In this document: positions 12,212 through 24,392 of the stretch, one piece after another
Position numbering within the stretch: position 1 is the stretch's first letter
Layout of the letters: every line of letters starts with the position of its first letter
Assembly: GCF_005239225.2 (NCBI RefSeq)
Contig: NC_133297.1
Span: 62,001-126,000, forward strand
Reading direction: 5' to 3'
From: Populus alba
Lineage: Eukaryota > Streptophyta > Magnoliopsida > Malpighiales > Salicaceae
DNA length: 64,000 bases
Translations under genes and position numbers: made by a program
The notes under the pieces: model-generated
What the model was told of the DNA's origin: nothing
Seen by the model: the letters and a program-made list of their open reading frames with translations, nothing else
Databases searched by the model: none

Positions 12212-12735
12212 ATATGTAAGGATAAAAATAGTTATTATTATATTTTAGAAACTCAACTCGAAAGTCGATACAGGATAAAATAGAGGTCATTAGTCAAAGC
12301 CCAAGTCATGAGACGGGTTGACTAGAGTTAACATAAAAATAAAAGTGGTTATTGTTATAGTTTTAAATCCGATTTGGAAGTCGATCTAGTGCAAAGCCTG
12401 GGTCATGAATGAAGTTGATCGTTGATCCAAGTTAATGTAAGAATAAAAAATATTTATTATTATAATTTTAAAATTCGATTCATAAATTAACCCGTGATAA
12501 GATCCTTGTGATGTGTTAAGGGGGTTAACATAAAATAAAAGTGATTATTATTAAAATTTTAAAAATTATTATTATTATAACTTTAAAACTGGATTTTAGA
12601 ACCAATTAGGGAAGGTTTGGGTTCAGAGTTAAGAGGATCAATATATAAATAAAAATAATTATTATTATAATTTTAAAACTTAACTTGAAAATTAAACTAA
12701 TCAAGGTCCCGGTCTCTAAATGAAAGGGTCAATGT
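12212..12735. repeat. degenerate tandem repeat, five units of about 93-117 bp
   Basis: Each unit carries an AT-rich block (ATAAAAATA..TTATTATTATAATTTTAAAA) followed by a GC-richer block resembling CTCGAAAGTCGATCTAGT and GGGTCATGA. Unit starts are near 12212, 12329, 12432, 12525 and 12640. The units are diverged and of unequal length, which fits an old minisatellite or the internal repeat of a dead transposon. Confidence 0.65.
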
Positions 12736-13679
12736 AGTTGCAGTTCCTATAGTTAAGGCTCTCACATACGCTTTAGGGAGAGCATTTCAAGGATTTGCTG
12801 GCGATGATCCTTTGTTTAGTTTGCCAAAAAAAATTCCCTACGATTATTGAAGATCCTTCCTCATCTGAAGATTAATTGTAAACCATACTTATAAAACACG
12901 ATTTGGGGTAAAGTCTATCTCACAAGTTTGGAGAATTTGGTTTTATCCTCGTCATTCAAATTAATTTATTTTTATAACTATGATTTTTGACATGGTCAAT
13001 GCCTTATTATTATTTTTTTTAACCTAAATCAATCTAGATTCAAATCGGTCGAGTCTAGAATTAACCTATTGGGTTCGGTTCACCTAGGTTTATAACCAAG
13101 TTGTAAACACTCAGAATAGCTATTTATAACTTCTTTCACTTTCAATTTATTTGTATCAAACAAAGTATCTCTGATTACCCATATACCATTGTTATTCAAT
13201 TAAAAGGCTCAGATTGTTCACTTGCTTATTTTGAAATCAAAATGAACCATGATGAGGGTCTTCTGCTTTTGCCCTTAATCTTCATATCTCCTAGAACAAA
13301 CAACTCTGGGACTCCCTCTCATCTCTTGCCATGAAAATGTAGTGCACAATCCATACTGAACCAGTATCTGTCTGGTGTCGAAATTGGAATTAAAGCAGTA
13401 GAAGTTTTGCATTTTGCACTATCAAATTAGGCCCGGCCAGGGCCTAAGCCACTGTTACTTGTTTAGAAAAGTCAACTTGGTAAAATTGAAGTGAATTAAA
13501 AGTAAACTTACAACTTATATGTTTGAAAGTGACATTTAATTGGATCAACTTCGGATTTTTTTTTAAAAAAACAATATTCTTTTAGTTTATTTTGTTAATA
13601 TTTTTTTATAATATGATATTGTTTTGTAATAAATCTAAATTAACTCGTTGATTCGTGGATTGATCTACCTTCAACTTAT
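12736..13679. other. intergenic, no gene seen
   Basis: AT-rich, with fragments reading like poplar-type dispersed repeats (around 13020-13100). No open frame or family match. Confidence 0.5.
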
Positions 13680-13850
13680 ATGTTTATGGAGCGGAACGAT
13701 GAAGAAGGGGCATTGCCGGTGATGATGATCTCTGGTGAGATCATATCTTACAGCTTCAAGAACAACATGTTGAAGAAGATTTTGAGTTTTCCTCTTAAGC
13801 ATGCTACCTGCTATGCTTTCAACTACACTGAGACATTATCTTGTGTTTAA
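13680..13850 (+). other. orphan 56-codon open frame, possible exon remnant
   Basis: An ATG at 13680 opens a frame of balanced composition to TAA 13848-13850, containing EGALPVMMISGEIISYSFK. It is richer in G/C than its surroundings, and the following sequence looks like a 3' untranslated region. I do not recognise the protein. It may be the last exon or relic of a lost gene, or a real small protein. Confidence 0.25.
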
Positions 13851-14610
13851 TGGTGTATATGTTTGTTGTTGTCCCACATCTTTTGAAATTCTTTTCAGCT
13901 TCAGTAATGTAGAATTCAGGAAATTAAATGCATGTGTTTTCCTGTTATCATTTTGACACTCAGAAGCAGCAAAAACATGCTTTTACTGCTTTTGATTCTG
14001 TCAACCTCCATTCCCAAACGGTGTCTAAACCTTTGATATTGCTTCCATGCTTTTCATGCTTTCAATGGTTGTGACTTGTGAGCATATATTGTACATGTAA
14101 CTATAGTTGTTAGACCCATTTCGGAACCTAATCTAAAAAACAATGTCACCAAGACAATTCGACTAAATTATTTTTATTAAAATGAAATTGATTTATTTTT
14201 TCTAAATAAATTCTTAGAGTTAACTCAATCAAATTTGAACCCAGTTAGCGAGGTAAATCAAGTTGTAGATTAACCCGATTAGATCAAAGATCAACAGGGT
14301 TTAGTTAACATTTTTCTATTAACTTATTTACCCGGTACTAACAACTGAGTTTAGTTAAATTGATACATGCCTTCATAAGGGTGCTTTTCTGTCTAATTTT
14401 CAACCAGAGTTTACATTCTTTACTTAAAGAAATTTCATCCTTGAAATTCAAGTGACATACCTAAATCTATAAACAATTTAGGAAATTTTTGCCTCATCTC
14501 TTATTCTCTTTTCATGTTTCTTTCTCGATTTATGAACTTCGTTATAAAATGAGGATTTTCTTATTACGAAGATTTTGTGAAATTTTACTTACCCCTGTAA
14601 GAAAATAGAG
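13851..14610. other. intergenic, upstream region of the small membrane-protein gene
   Basis: Mostly AT-rich. No coding signal; 14100-14340 resembles dispersed repeat sequence. Confidence 0.5.
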
Positions 14611-14618
14611 TATATATA
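14611..14618 (+). promoter_or_regulatory. TATA box of the 14821 gene
   Basis: TATATATA in an otherwise mixed context, 210 bp before the chosen ATG. Transcription would start near 14640. Confidence 0.5.
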
Positions 14619-14820
14619 GGACAAGAGTCAGAAATGCAAATAGTTTTCACCACTAAAATTTAATTCAGTAGTGGATAGTGAGCCCCCCACAACAAACATA
14701 AAAGGACGAGAGAATCTATGCATTATATTCTGCCACACACCATTCACTCCTCAAAACTCCCCACTGTTTTGGCTAGGACTTCAAGCAAGGATCATTCATT
14801 AAAGAGTTGTTCTTGTACTC

Positions 14821-15168
14821 ATGGCTTCAGCTCCAAGACCAAGACCTCCAAATTTCACCCTCTCAGAGCAATGGGTCCTAATGGCAGCCACTATATTCGT
14901 CTGTGGATTCTTGGGTTACGTAGTTTATGATGCAGTAATGGCCACAGCATCTGAGATGCTACAAAGGTTACTGGTCATCTCTCCTTTGATTCTGATCATT
15001 TCAGTACACTGGCTCTCTTCAGGCAGCCAGTTTAACATTCCTATTCCAGGGTCCGAGCCTGGTGCCATCCATCGAGCTGGAGGCTCACCTTGGGGTCTAG
15101 CTTTTGTGTTGCTGCTTCTTTTCTTTCTCATATCTTACCAACCTTCCTTGCTCGGCCTTTTCTTCTAG
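14821..15168 (+). CDS. small plant membrane protein with HRAGGSPWG motif (115 aa)
   Basis: Uncharacterised plant-type small membrane protein; function unknown. Three hydrophobic segments are visible at about residues 18-38, 48-65 and 91-108. The loop between the second and third holds the strongest motif, HRAGGSPWG (84-92), followed by a third helix ending FLISYQ. The N-terminus is Pro/Arg-rich. No intron is needed. The ATG at 14821 gives the frame that contains the motif shared with the paralogue at 18185-18559, which supports it. An ATG at 14718 in another frame opens an overlapping upstream frame to 14930. The pairing of this gene with its inverted paralogue is the main evidence that it is real. 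Confidence 0.8.
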   Translation: MASAPRPRPPNFTLSEQWVLMAATIFVCGFLGYVVYDAVMATASEMLQRLLVISPLILIISVHWLSSGSQFNIPIPGSEPGAIHRAGGSPWGLAFVLLLLFFLISYQPSLLGLFF

Positions 15169-18100
15169 TTTTACACTCATGTCCAAGCATAGTTAAGAAT
15201 GCTTTGAGCTGGGTGCACTGTTCATGTAAGTTAGCTTCGACTAAATATTGGTGTAATCTTATCTGGTTGGTATTAATCTGTGGTTTAATGAAGTAAAAAT
15301 GCTCTCTTGTTAATTATTTTCACACTACCACAGCAGGAATATAATGAGCTTTCCTTGTTTAGCTGCCAATTTCATGTGAGTCTGCTACCTGGAATTCTTT
15401 TTAGCATGTTGTGAAGAAACTAATACTGAAGGGGGTTTCCATTAAAAATCTGAGGTTTAGAACACAACTAGATCATTGATCCTTGTTACGCTGCCGATCG
15501 AGTTAAATATTTCTTGATGTTGCTTATGTTTTTATTCTAGTGAAAAAAAAACTTGAACTGTGTGAGGATTGACCCGGTACAAACTAATTAAGTTTATGGA
15601 TCCAAAAACAATTCATACAACTTGTAAAAACATAATTTGATCAAAAAAAATTTCAAGATAATAGATTTTTTTTAATATTAAGATAATAATATGTTATCAA
15701 AATAAGCATAATTCTTAATCAAACCGATGTAAAAGGATGAAATTAAAAAACAAATCAATTAAAAAATAATTTAAAAAAATGACTCAAGTTAATCAGTTAA
15801 ACCCGCGACCAGAGTTATAAAATTAAAATAATCTTATGAAAAATAAATCAATTAAAAAAATATTTAAATTAATGTAAATCAATCCACAAACATATAATTT
15901 AGATAAGATTGAAATAACTTTATATAAATAAAAGTCTTGCAACTCCATGTCAAACTTGCACAACCACCAGATTTTAATGCTTTAATAGTAGAGGATAAAA
16001 TGAATGAGAAGTGTACATGTCCTTTGAACCACAAGAATGGAAACTTTTTTGACCTCCTCGGGCATGACAGGTCCCTGTCTCTCCCTCTGTAAGTCTTTCC
16101 TCTTTCCTTATTAGTTGTTTTTTTAGATTGTGTTTTGTTAGTATATATATAAAAAATAATAATAAAAAACGTGTTTGTTTGTTTGAAGGGATAAAAACAT
16201 ATAATAAATTTATTTTTATAACAATTTTAAATAAATTTATATCATTTTAAAATAGAAATGCTAAGCCTACGATATGATATGGGACTCGATGTGGCAAAAT
16301 TAACTCTGCCTAGCTGGTTTCTCTATCTCATGTTATTTGAAGTAGACTATAGATTTGATTGTGTAAATAAGTTAAAGAAGTACTTCATCTTTTTGAGTGT
16401 GACCAGCCTTTATATGGTACACAGAGGTACCAATAATTCATTTTTTTTTAAAAAAAGGAGTGCCAATAAAGGGTAATGGAGGAGAGGACCTCCCTGTCGT
16501 ACAATCAAATTCACACCTGCCTCACCCTCAATCAATCCAAATAATACAAGAATTAAGATCTCAAGCACCTGTAAAAATTAGATGTTTATTCAGTGTAAAA
16601 ATGTGATTAATGCTGAGTGTTTGAATTATCTATCACATTGTTTATTCATTGGTAACCATTGTTTTAAAACTTGATTCGGATTATTATTATGTTAATTTAA
16701 AAGTTGATCTATTCAAGTTTTGGGTCGGTCTAAATTAAAAAAACAAAAAAAAATAAAAAAAATTAGTTGGTTTGATAAAAATTTTGTATCAACTCGGTTA
16801 AAAAATAACTACCAACTTATTGATTTTTTTAAAAATTTATTTGTTGGAGTTGACATTTTTTATACGTGATGTAATTTTAAGATTATGATGATAATTATTT
16901 TATTCAATTAGCCAAAAAGCTTGTGTTTTGAGTTGTGGTATTATAACTCTAATGTATTTTAAAGTTTCATTATTTTTTCAACCATGAATATTTGAGAATA
17001 TTTGAGGTTATTATTATTCATTGCATTTATACTTCTTAAAGTATATTGATGATTATTAGTTGAGTGTCATAAATAATATCTTACTTTCCTCTCTAATCTC
17101 TTACATTTAAATTAGCATCAATGATTATGGATGGGATGAAAATCAAAACTTTTAGTGAACAATCATGGATGGATGTAATTCTAAAAAAGAAAAAAAAATG
17201 TATGTGAATGGTTTATCAAAAACTGAGAAAATGTTATGCTCCTTAAAATAAAAAATAAAAATAAAAATTATCAGTGGCAGTCACACAATAGTGTCCCTTC
17301 TCTTTTCTTTTTTGAGATAACATATATAATATGAATATCAATTGAGTTATGGATTTCTTTAGCTATAAAACTATAGTTCTTTTTTTTTTTTTAATTTGTT
17401 TCAAGTACTGTCGTAAGATATGACAAATTGGAAGGTAAGATTGGATCACTAGGCATCTAAAATATAGAGATATTCAGCAATTTAGGAGAGAGTAAGATCT
17501 GCTCTGGAATGTTCTCCTAAGTTAAAGCACTATTTATATTATATAAAATTAATGCATGATTCGAATAAAATCATTTAATATACACATCAAGATCTTGAAA
17601 ACCACTACCAAATTACTAAATGAATTAACCTCAAAGAAAAAGGTCGTACAAGTTTGTAACATTTAATTACTATTTCAAGATAAAAAAAAAGATACAATCA
17701 AAATAAATTAATAAAATATGTTCGTCTATATATATTTCATGTTTTAAAAATATAAAAATTCACTTGAAAACTATCATAAAAATAGATAAATTTAGTTTGC
17801 ATCTTTATTTTCATCTTTTTAAACAAACAATTTTTTTGTCTATAATGTTTTCATCTCTTCTATTCTAAAATAAAAGCCAGGATATAAATATTAGTTAAGC
17901 TACAAACTCATTATATATATATATATATAAACACCACAATTAAGATGAAATTACTGGTAGTATGAACTCATAAAGTGAATCATTTCATTACAAATTAGTA
18001 ATACAGTAACATATCAACACCACAAAATCAGGAAGACTCGAGAATAATTATAGTGTCTTCCAATAATATGACAAAAGCACTTGAGAAACAAGAATACAGA

Positions 18101-18184
18101 AGCAGGAGCAAGTCTTGCACAACAAAATGAACAAGGCAAGCCAGCTCTCGCTATTACACGACACCCCCTCTTGATCATATAACA
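15169..18184. other. 3 kb spacer between the two small membrane-protein genes
   Basis: AT-rich. Contains low-complexity stretches (15640-15900, 16730-16900), a GC-richer patch at about 16000-16110 that ends in a donor-like GTAAGT but has no recognisable product, and a TA microsatellite near 17910-17930. No further gene is supported. Confidence 0.5.
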
Positions 18185-18559
18185 TCACTTTGTATATAAA
18201 GGGAACCACCGTTCATGAAAAGAAGACTGGTAAGAGATCATGAAAAGGAGGAACACAAGCAAAAGAGCAACTCCCCATGGAGACCCTCCTGCTCTATGAA
18301 GCGAATCTCTCTCAGGAAATGGCATCAGAATCGGGAAATTACTTGATAAGCAGTGGACAACAAGGAGTAAAACTAGAGGAGAAAGCATGAGGAGCAATTT
18401 TACTTGGTTTATCAACTCCTCAAGCTTGTTCTCATAGTTTATGTACCATGAGAAACATAGTATGGAGAAGAGTATGGAGATAAAGAAGAACAGGTGAAGA
18501 GGCATGGAGAAGTAGGAAATATAGTCTAAGTAGGAGTGGTGGTTGTAGTACCTAGCCAT
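18185..18559 (-). CDS. small plant membrane protein with HRAGGSPWG motif, inverted paralogue (124 aa)
   Basis: Paralogue of the 14821 gene on the opposite strand; function unknown. Hydrophobic segments lie at about residues 19-40, 55-71 and 95-110. HRAGGSPWG is at 88-96, followed by a helix ending FMISYQ, and both proteins share the sequence HCLSS/HWLSS before the loop. Outside the loop and last helix the two proteins differ strongly, including a His/Tyr-rich N-terminus here and a longer tail, so the duplication is old. Single exon. A TATA box lies about 170 bp upstream on the same strand. Confidence 0.8.
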   Translation of the reverse strand: MARYYNHHSYLDYISYFSMPLHLFFFISILFSILCFSWYINYENKLEELINQVKLLLMLSPLVLLLVVHCLSSNFPILMPFPERDSLHRAGGSPWGVALLLVFLLFMISYQSSFHERWFPLYTK

Positions 18560-18725
18560 GCTTAGAGAAGAATATCACAAAAATCTCTTGAAAGAGATAA
18601 TGGAGGAAATGTGGGGATTTATTACGTGGGAAAGGTGTGACTTAAGAGAGAAGGATAATTTTTTAGTGTATTTTCTAGAGTGGACTGGATTTTGCTTCAA
18701 GAAGGAAGGTGGGCAGTGACCTCGG

Positions 18726-18734
18726 TTTTTATAG
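18726..18734 (-). promoter_or_regulatory. TATA box of the 18185-18559 gene
   Basis: Reads CTATAAAAA on the minus strand. Predicts a 5' leader of about 140 nt. Confidence 0.55.
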
Positions 18735-18974
18735 CGAGGAGATGAGGGATTCTTTTTGATGATTTTTAATATTTTGGAGATGGTGTATACCCCATACGTC
18801 CTTGCAAAGAGAGTGAGAAAACTCTCTGACCCTTCACATTAAGAAATGGAATTCTTTTCTCTTTTGCTTGAATAAACGAGTGTAAAATCTTTAGAAGGTC
18901 CACTAGGAAAAAGTGTTGTCAATTCACATCCGAAACTATAAAGCATTAGCAACATTCCAAAGCACTTGTTTTGC

Positions 18975-19022
18975 GCTCTCTCTCTCTCTGTTTTTTCTTT
19001 ATTATTATTATTATTATTATTA
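18975..19022. repeat. CT and ATT microsatellites
   Basis: (CT)n at about 18975-18989 followed by (ATT)n at about 19000-19022. Confidence 0.85.
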
Positions 19023-19330
19023 ATGAAGAAAAGATTTTGAAGTATTTTCCCTAGCCATTTTGTTTTTTTAAATATTTGTTTTGCTTGCATAAAAGAGCAT
19101 TTTAGAGGGGGAAATAATGAAAAAAAAAACAAGGTTTTCACGGTATTAACCCTATATAATTTTGAATCGAGTCATTAAAATTTTAATTTAGTTAGATTAA
19201 TCAAGTTTTGTCTAATTTAATTAAATCTCCATCTAAATTAAGTTCTTGATTTTAAAGTTTTGAAATATACCAACACGATCGGATAATGTTTAACACCTAT
19301 CTATCAATTTAACAAATTTTTTAATTTTTA

Positions 19331-19510
19331 TCTTGAGAAGTGTAGATTAATTAGTTAAGATATGAGTTTGATCTCTAGAGATCATTAGTTCGAGTCTTAC
19401 AAACCTTAAAGTCACTGGAGGCTTATATGATCATTAACTTCAGGATCCATGAGATTAGTCAAGATACACGCAAGTTAAGCAAAACATCCACGTTAATCAA
19501 AAAAATAAAA
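19331..19510 (+). mobile_element. tRNA-derived SINE copy
   Basis: Same family as the 23300 copy: a B-box-like AGTTCGAGTCT near 19390, then the shared 3' body (GGAGGCTTATATGATC.., AGATACACGCAAG, ACATCCACG) and an A-rich tail. Flanked by an imperfect target duplication, AACAAATTTTTTAATTTTT at 19311 and AACAAATTCTTTAATTCTT at 19511. Confidence 0.65.
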
Positions 19511-19531
19511 AACAAATTCTTTAATTCTTTA

Positions 19532-20757
19532 ATGTTCAAAGTTGTATCAAATTAATAATCTGCTAGAAAATTATTATGTGGATAATTAAAACAGGAGAGT
19601 GCCTAACACCGCCCTTGGGAACTTATTATATATAAAAGATCGACAAGCAACTTCATTTACAGGTAATAAAAGGGTCATCAAAAACCATAAAAAAAAATTG
19701 AAAAAAAAAGTGTGCATGTGTACGTAGCTCTGCTTGAATCATAGGGATTCTCTCTTTTTGCCTACCCATCGAGATAATACCAAGGACGGTTTGTATTTTT
19801 TCATGGCAGAGATTCTCAGTCTTGAAGGTCTGAACCAATTGGAAAGTGCCACCTACTACCGACCATGGACCATAACGTGGGTTGATCAGAAAAATAATGA
19901 AGCAAAAGCATAGAATTTAGAGAAGCAGAAACGAAAAAGGAACATATTATTGGGAAAGTTGCGTGTAGCCATGGTGGTCCAAATCAGCTTTGATAGCTTT
20001 ATCTATCCTCTTTAAATTCTTAGTAGTAAGGAAAGGGATGTGGATATTCCTAGTTTATGAGCTTGTATTCTTTAATATGCTAGCTAGATGAAGTAGGATA
20101 TCTCCTCCTCTTTATGGGTTTTTGCGTTAGGTTTTAAGTGTTTTTTAAAATATTTTTATCTTATTAATATTTTTTTTTATATACTTCCATGTTTTTTTAA
20201 AATGTTTTTATAAGAACAAAAATGCATCAAAACATTAATTTGATATATTTTCATATAAAAACATTATTTTTTTCTAATATGAATTACTAAACATTCATTT
20301 AACATTCTAGTTTGATTCTTATATATCATTCATTGAAGATGAATCATGATATCAATACATGAATACATTATAATAATGTTTTATACCCTAATAATTTACA
20401 TTTTTGTGATATTAATTTGAAGATCCCTTGGCAATTAAAAATAATAATTTAATATTGAAATGAACCCATGACTCTAGATCCTTTCAGCATCATCATCAAC
20501 ATGATTAATGAAGTGATGGTCAGATGAATCTTTATGTACATTTTACATGGCATTCCCATTTGGTGTCCTCCCATTTGCAAGCATGTAACAAATATTATTT
20601 TTGAAGGCCCACATGAGATTTTTTTTCCCAAAATATTCCAAGCGGCTCTTGAGCCAGACTCCACTAAAGGTCAATAATGAAGTTCAATTTGTAACTAGAA
20701 CTTTCAAGATGACCAATTTATTCTATCTTTATCTCCATAAAGAAAAAAGAAAATGGA
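19532..20757. other. intergenic, no gene seen
   Basis: AT-rich with dispersed-repeat character at 20130-20290. No coding signal. Confidence 0.5.
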
Positions 20758-21653
20758 TTGTTCCAAATATTTCCTAAATCTTCTTGAAGTGCTTCGTCCC
20801 CCTTGGGTCTTAGGCAATGATTTGCATCTCAATCTCTATTATCACATGATAATTATATATGATCTAATAATTCAACTTTCTTGAAGATGGATTCTCTGCT
20901 AAAAATTCATGATACTTTATGTTGGTCTTTATATGGGATTTATTATAGGCTGCTGTGTGCTGGATTCGCAGGAGCTTGAAGCTAAAAAATTATGTTTTCC
21001 AAGCTGTGTGATCTTTGATTCTGAGTAGACCTTGAAGAATCCAATTCAACGGGGCTTAAAGTGAGATCGAAATAAGTTAATTTGGTCGGCCAAGTCTTCG
21101 ATCCAACAAGATGGGATCCAGCTTGAACCTTATTAATAGGCCTGATCGAGGCCCATAATGTTCATGCATGATGTTAAATGCAATGTCAATTAAGCGAAAA
21201 CAAGGTGTAATTTATAAACCCCTTTTGTGATTGAGGGTGAGTAAAGAAGAATAATCTCTTTACTTAAAAAGTTTTGAAGTATGCCTACTATGACTTGTTT
21301 TATTTTATCTGGATGGTTAGTGATCCACGTGTTGACGAATCTTATCAAGACATATCTAGACACAGAGACTTTTTAACTGCATGATTTTTGTACTGGAAAG
21401 CAAAGACATGTATAATAGGAGATTTGAATTTTTGATAATTCTCAAGGAAAATTAAAGGGTAAATACATAATTAGGACTGAGAAATATTGATTTCTAAATA
21501 AATTGCCCGAAACGAAGGCAATTACACCAGCAGCATGGAAGTAAGCATCGAAAGAGGTCAACATTATTGAAAATAGATTGTCGAACCTCGTAAATTAAAG
21601 CAATTATAATCAAATAAAAACCAAGCAAAAGAGGTAAGAAAAGGACCCAGTCA

Positions 21654-22235
21654 TCAATAATGAAAAACGTAGACATTATACTCAACCGTAGCATCTCTTG
21701 TCTTGAGATCAACCATGTGAGTTCTTGCCTGAACATAACCTCTAGCAAACCGGAAAAGTCCACTTCCTCCGATCACTGGCATCTCTCTCACCGTCGAGAA
21801 CACGTCGTTCCTCCCTAGAACAGTGATAGTGCTACCATTATACTTTCCTTCAATAAAAGCAAAGTTCATGGCCATTAACAAGCCAAGATCTTGTTGTGAT
21901 GCCTGTGCATAAAACCCTTGCGCCTTTCCTACCAACCTTGAGCTCATTTCTGGCCCTAAGGTTAAAGGGTTATCGATCATTCTCACAAACCCAAAAGCTG
22001 TTATTGAAGTGTTCAATGGTGGCACAACTTGGATGGAACTAGGGTTAGGGCCTGTAAGGATGTCATGCCAATATAATTTGAAATGACTGAGCTTTTCTTT
22101 CTTGAGCCCTAATAGCTTCCGGTCCATGCTCCTCACAAATTCGTGATCTTGATCTCCATTGACCAAAATTGTGGCAAAGGAAAAGATGAGTGAGAGAATG
22201 ATGAATTTGGGAGCAAAGATGGGAACTCTAGCCAT
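21654..22235 (-). CDS. dirigent protein 1 (193 aa)
   Basis: Secreted dirigent-family protein. Dirigents bind phenoxy radicals in the apoplast and steer the stereochemistry of coupling made by laccases or peroxidases, as in lignan synthesis (family knowledge; the substrate here is unknown). Residues 1-27 form a signal peptide. Family motifs follow: LYWHDILTG (54-62), GKAQGFYA (103-110), [14 protein letters not shown] (130-143), [17 protein letters not shown] (151-167) and the terminal [11 protein letters not shown]-glycosylation sites at N75 and N133. Length and single exon are normal for the family. It differs from the copy-B gene at 12 of 582 bases (by eye) and five residues. One of these is Arg180 where the other copies have Gly. 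A TATA box lies about 95 bp upstream of the ATG. Confidence 0.95.
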   Translation of the reverse strand: MARVPIFAPKFIILSLIFSFATILVNGDQDHEFVRSMDRKLLGLKKEKLSHFKLYWHDILTGPNPSSIQVVPPLNTSITAFGFVRMIDNPLTLGPEMSSRLVGKAQGFYAQASQQDLGLLMAMNFAFIEGKYNGSTITVLGRNDVFSTVREMPVIGGSGLFRFARGYVQARTHMVDLKTRDATVEYNVYVFHY

Positions 22236-22328
22236 GGAGTGAGATATGGGAATTGAAATTTTTTTGGAAAATATTTTAGTGGGGTGATGATGGAGAGGAC
22301 TTTAACTTGTGTATGCCAAAAACTTCTT

Positions 22329-22338
22329 CTATATATAG
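22329..22338 (-). promoter_or_regulatory. TATA box of dirigent gene 1
   Basis: CTATATATAG, palindromic, read on the minus strand. The same site is kept before dirigent gene 2. Confidence 0.7.
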
Positions 22339-23299
22339 TGGATTTTGCATTAAATCATCTAGAATTAGTTAACCTATTGTGCCTATTATATTTTACTCTG
22401 TCATCATTTATTGTTACCAACCACAAACTCCCAGTGATTTTCACTTCAATTAATGTTGATGTCTTGACGATGTCAAAAAAACAAAAAAAAAGAAGAAGAA
22501 GAAGAAGAAAGTGGACTAGTTGGTTTTTGTCCATTGTAAAGGATTTGTCAAGTATGCACTCCAATTTAATGGAGTGTTATTGAGATCCGTGAAGACAATA
22601 GCTAGTGCCAATGGCTTCTTGGTTTGGTAAAAACTTTCAATCTCATATCCCTAATGCTTAGATTGATCAAGTTCTTTCAATCCACTTGATTGCAAACAAT
22701 ACAATGACCTCTCTCTATAAGGTAATTAAAAAAAATTAATCACAGTTTGTTCACAATATTATAACCCACTTGGATTTAGATGATGAAAAGGCAACGAATA
22801 CAGGATAAATTTGACAAGGGATTATATTTTCTGAACTGACAGCCGTAGGGGCTAAATTGGCTGATGGGTGGATTGCAGAGATGTATATGGCTCGTTTCCA
22901 CCAAACATTCCGATGTGGGGTTAAAGCTGAAGAAACGTACTAGAATGTGGCGTTATAGTAAAATAGATCGATGTTGCAATAAAAGCAGATCTTGGTTCAT
23001 CTAGTCTCAAGAAAGTAAAAAAAACTCAACCTATCCTATGCTTCCTCAGCCAAATTGCCTGTGTTGTTTTACTGTACACATCTTTCTTGTTTCCTTTCTC
23101 ATGTTTCACTGTGGATTGTAATATTGAGGTTTTTGAAAAAAAATTATTTGATACTCAAATTTTGTTTTAGCTCAATTAATCTCAAATTAAAACCTCACTT
23201 TTTTTTTTTTTTTTAACGGGTGAGGGTTGAATTGAAAGACATGAAACTGAAATACAAAATGATGGTAACCGATAGAATAATCAAAATAGGAATCATTGA

Positions 23300-23483
23300 A
23301 CCATCTAGGTGGTGGCCCAGTTGTAAGAGCTTGGGACCAAGAGGTTTGTTCCCTTTGTGGTCTCAGGTTCGAGCTCTAGGTTGCTCATATGATGGCCACT
23401 GGAGGCTTACATGGTCGTTAACTTCAACGCTCGTGGAATTAGTTGAGATACGCGCAAGCTGGGCTGGACATCCACATAAAAAA
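23300..23483 (+). mobile_element. tRNA-derived SINE with perfect target duplication
   Basis: 184 bp including the A-tail. The head carries pol III promoter boxes: A-box-like GTGGCCCAGTTGTAAGAGC and B-box-like GGTTCGAGCTC. The body is shared with the 19331, 60175 and 63832 copies and ends in poly-A. It is flanked by an exact 17-bp direct repeat, AAAATAGGAATCATTGA, at 23283-23299 and 23484-23500. Confidence 0.88.
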
Positions 23484-24392
23484 AAAATAGGAATCATTGA
23501 TGTATGTTCTACTTTTTGTTGCCGGATTACGCTTGCATTAAAAATTTAGCTCCACTGACAGATTCGACAATGATACATCGTAGTAGGAGCCACTGGCATA
23601 CTATTCAGAGATAAGATGTTGCATCTTTGGTGAGTGGAGAAAACTACCTTTCAATCAATTTCACTAATTTCTTTCTTATTTAATAGTTCCTTTCAGAACG
23701 ATCTTGATGTTTGTATGCGAGAGGAGCTACACATAAACTATAACATGATGTTTTCTTCCTGGAAATGCCAGAAGGCACCTGATTGCCTCGGGCATAAGTT
23801 CATGTATGAATTCCCTGGCTAGTTGGGGCATGTAGTTTAGTCAGCTTTGGCGTTCTTATCACGAGATCCTACTGGATGTCCCAAGTCACTGTCCTCTTCT
23901 CTATTTCTTGTCCTAAACCCACTATTCAACATCCCATTAATTCAACTTTGATTACCTTGCGCGAGTCATCAGATTGATAATTACTAGGATCAGATGAGTT
24001 CGTGGAGCTGATATGGACAACTTGATCAGTGATCTAAGGCCCCTACTTAATAAAAAGGTCCAAAAATCAGTAAGATATATTTATTAATTATGTTTTATAA
24101 AATGATAATTGCTCCCGTTTAATAAAAGGCTCTAAATACAAAATAAAAATTACTCTAGACCTCACTTGTTACATATATATAAAAAATTATATATTTTTAA
24201 ATATTTTAAATATTTTCATTTATAAATCTGTCCAAAACTCTATTCCTCTTAAATCAACTCTAGATCATGAAAGGAAATATTAAGTAATTTGGACTCAGAT
24301 TTTAACATATTAGAAAAATAAATACTTTTATAGAGAGCAATAATCCTAGATATGATTGAAGAGTTTACTTTGAGGGAGTTATAGCTTATGAC

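Noticed and set aside
18991..19022. CRISPR-like or regulatory array
   Set aside because: Simple CT and ATT microsatellites; plant genomes have no CRISPR arrays.
23220..23549. 109-codon plus-strand frame
   Set aside because: It runs through the SINE at 23300-23483, including its pol III boxes and A-tail, and is not kept in duplicate copy B.
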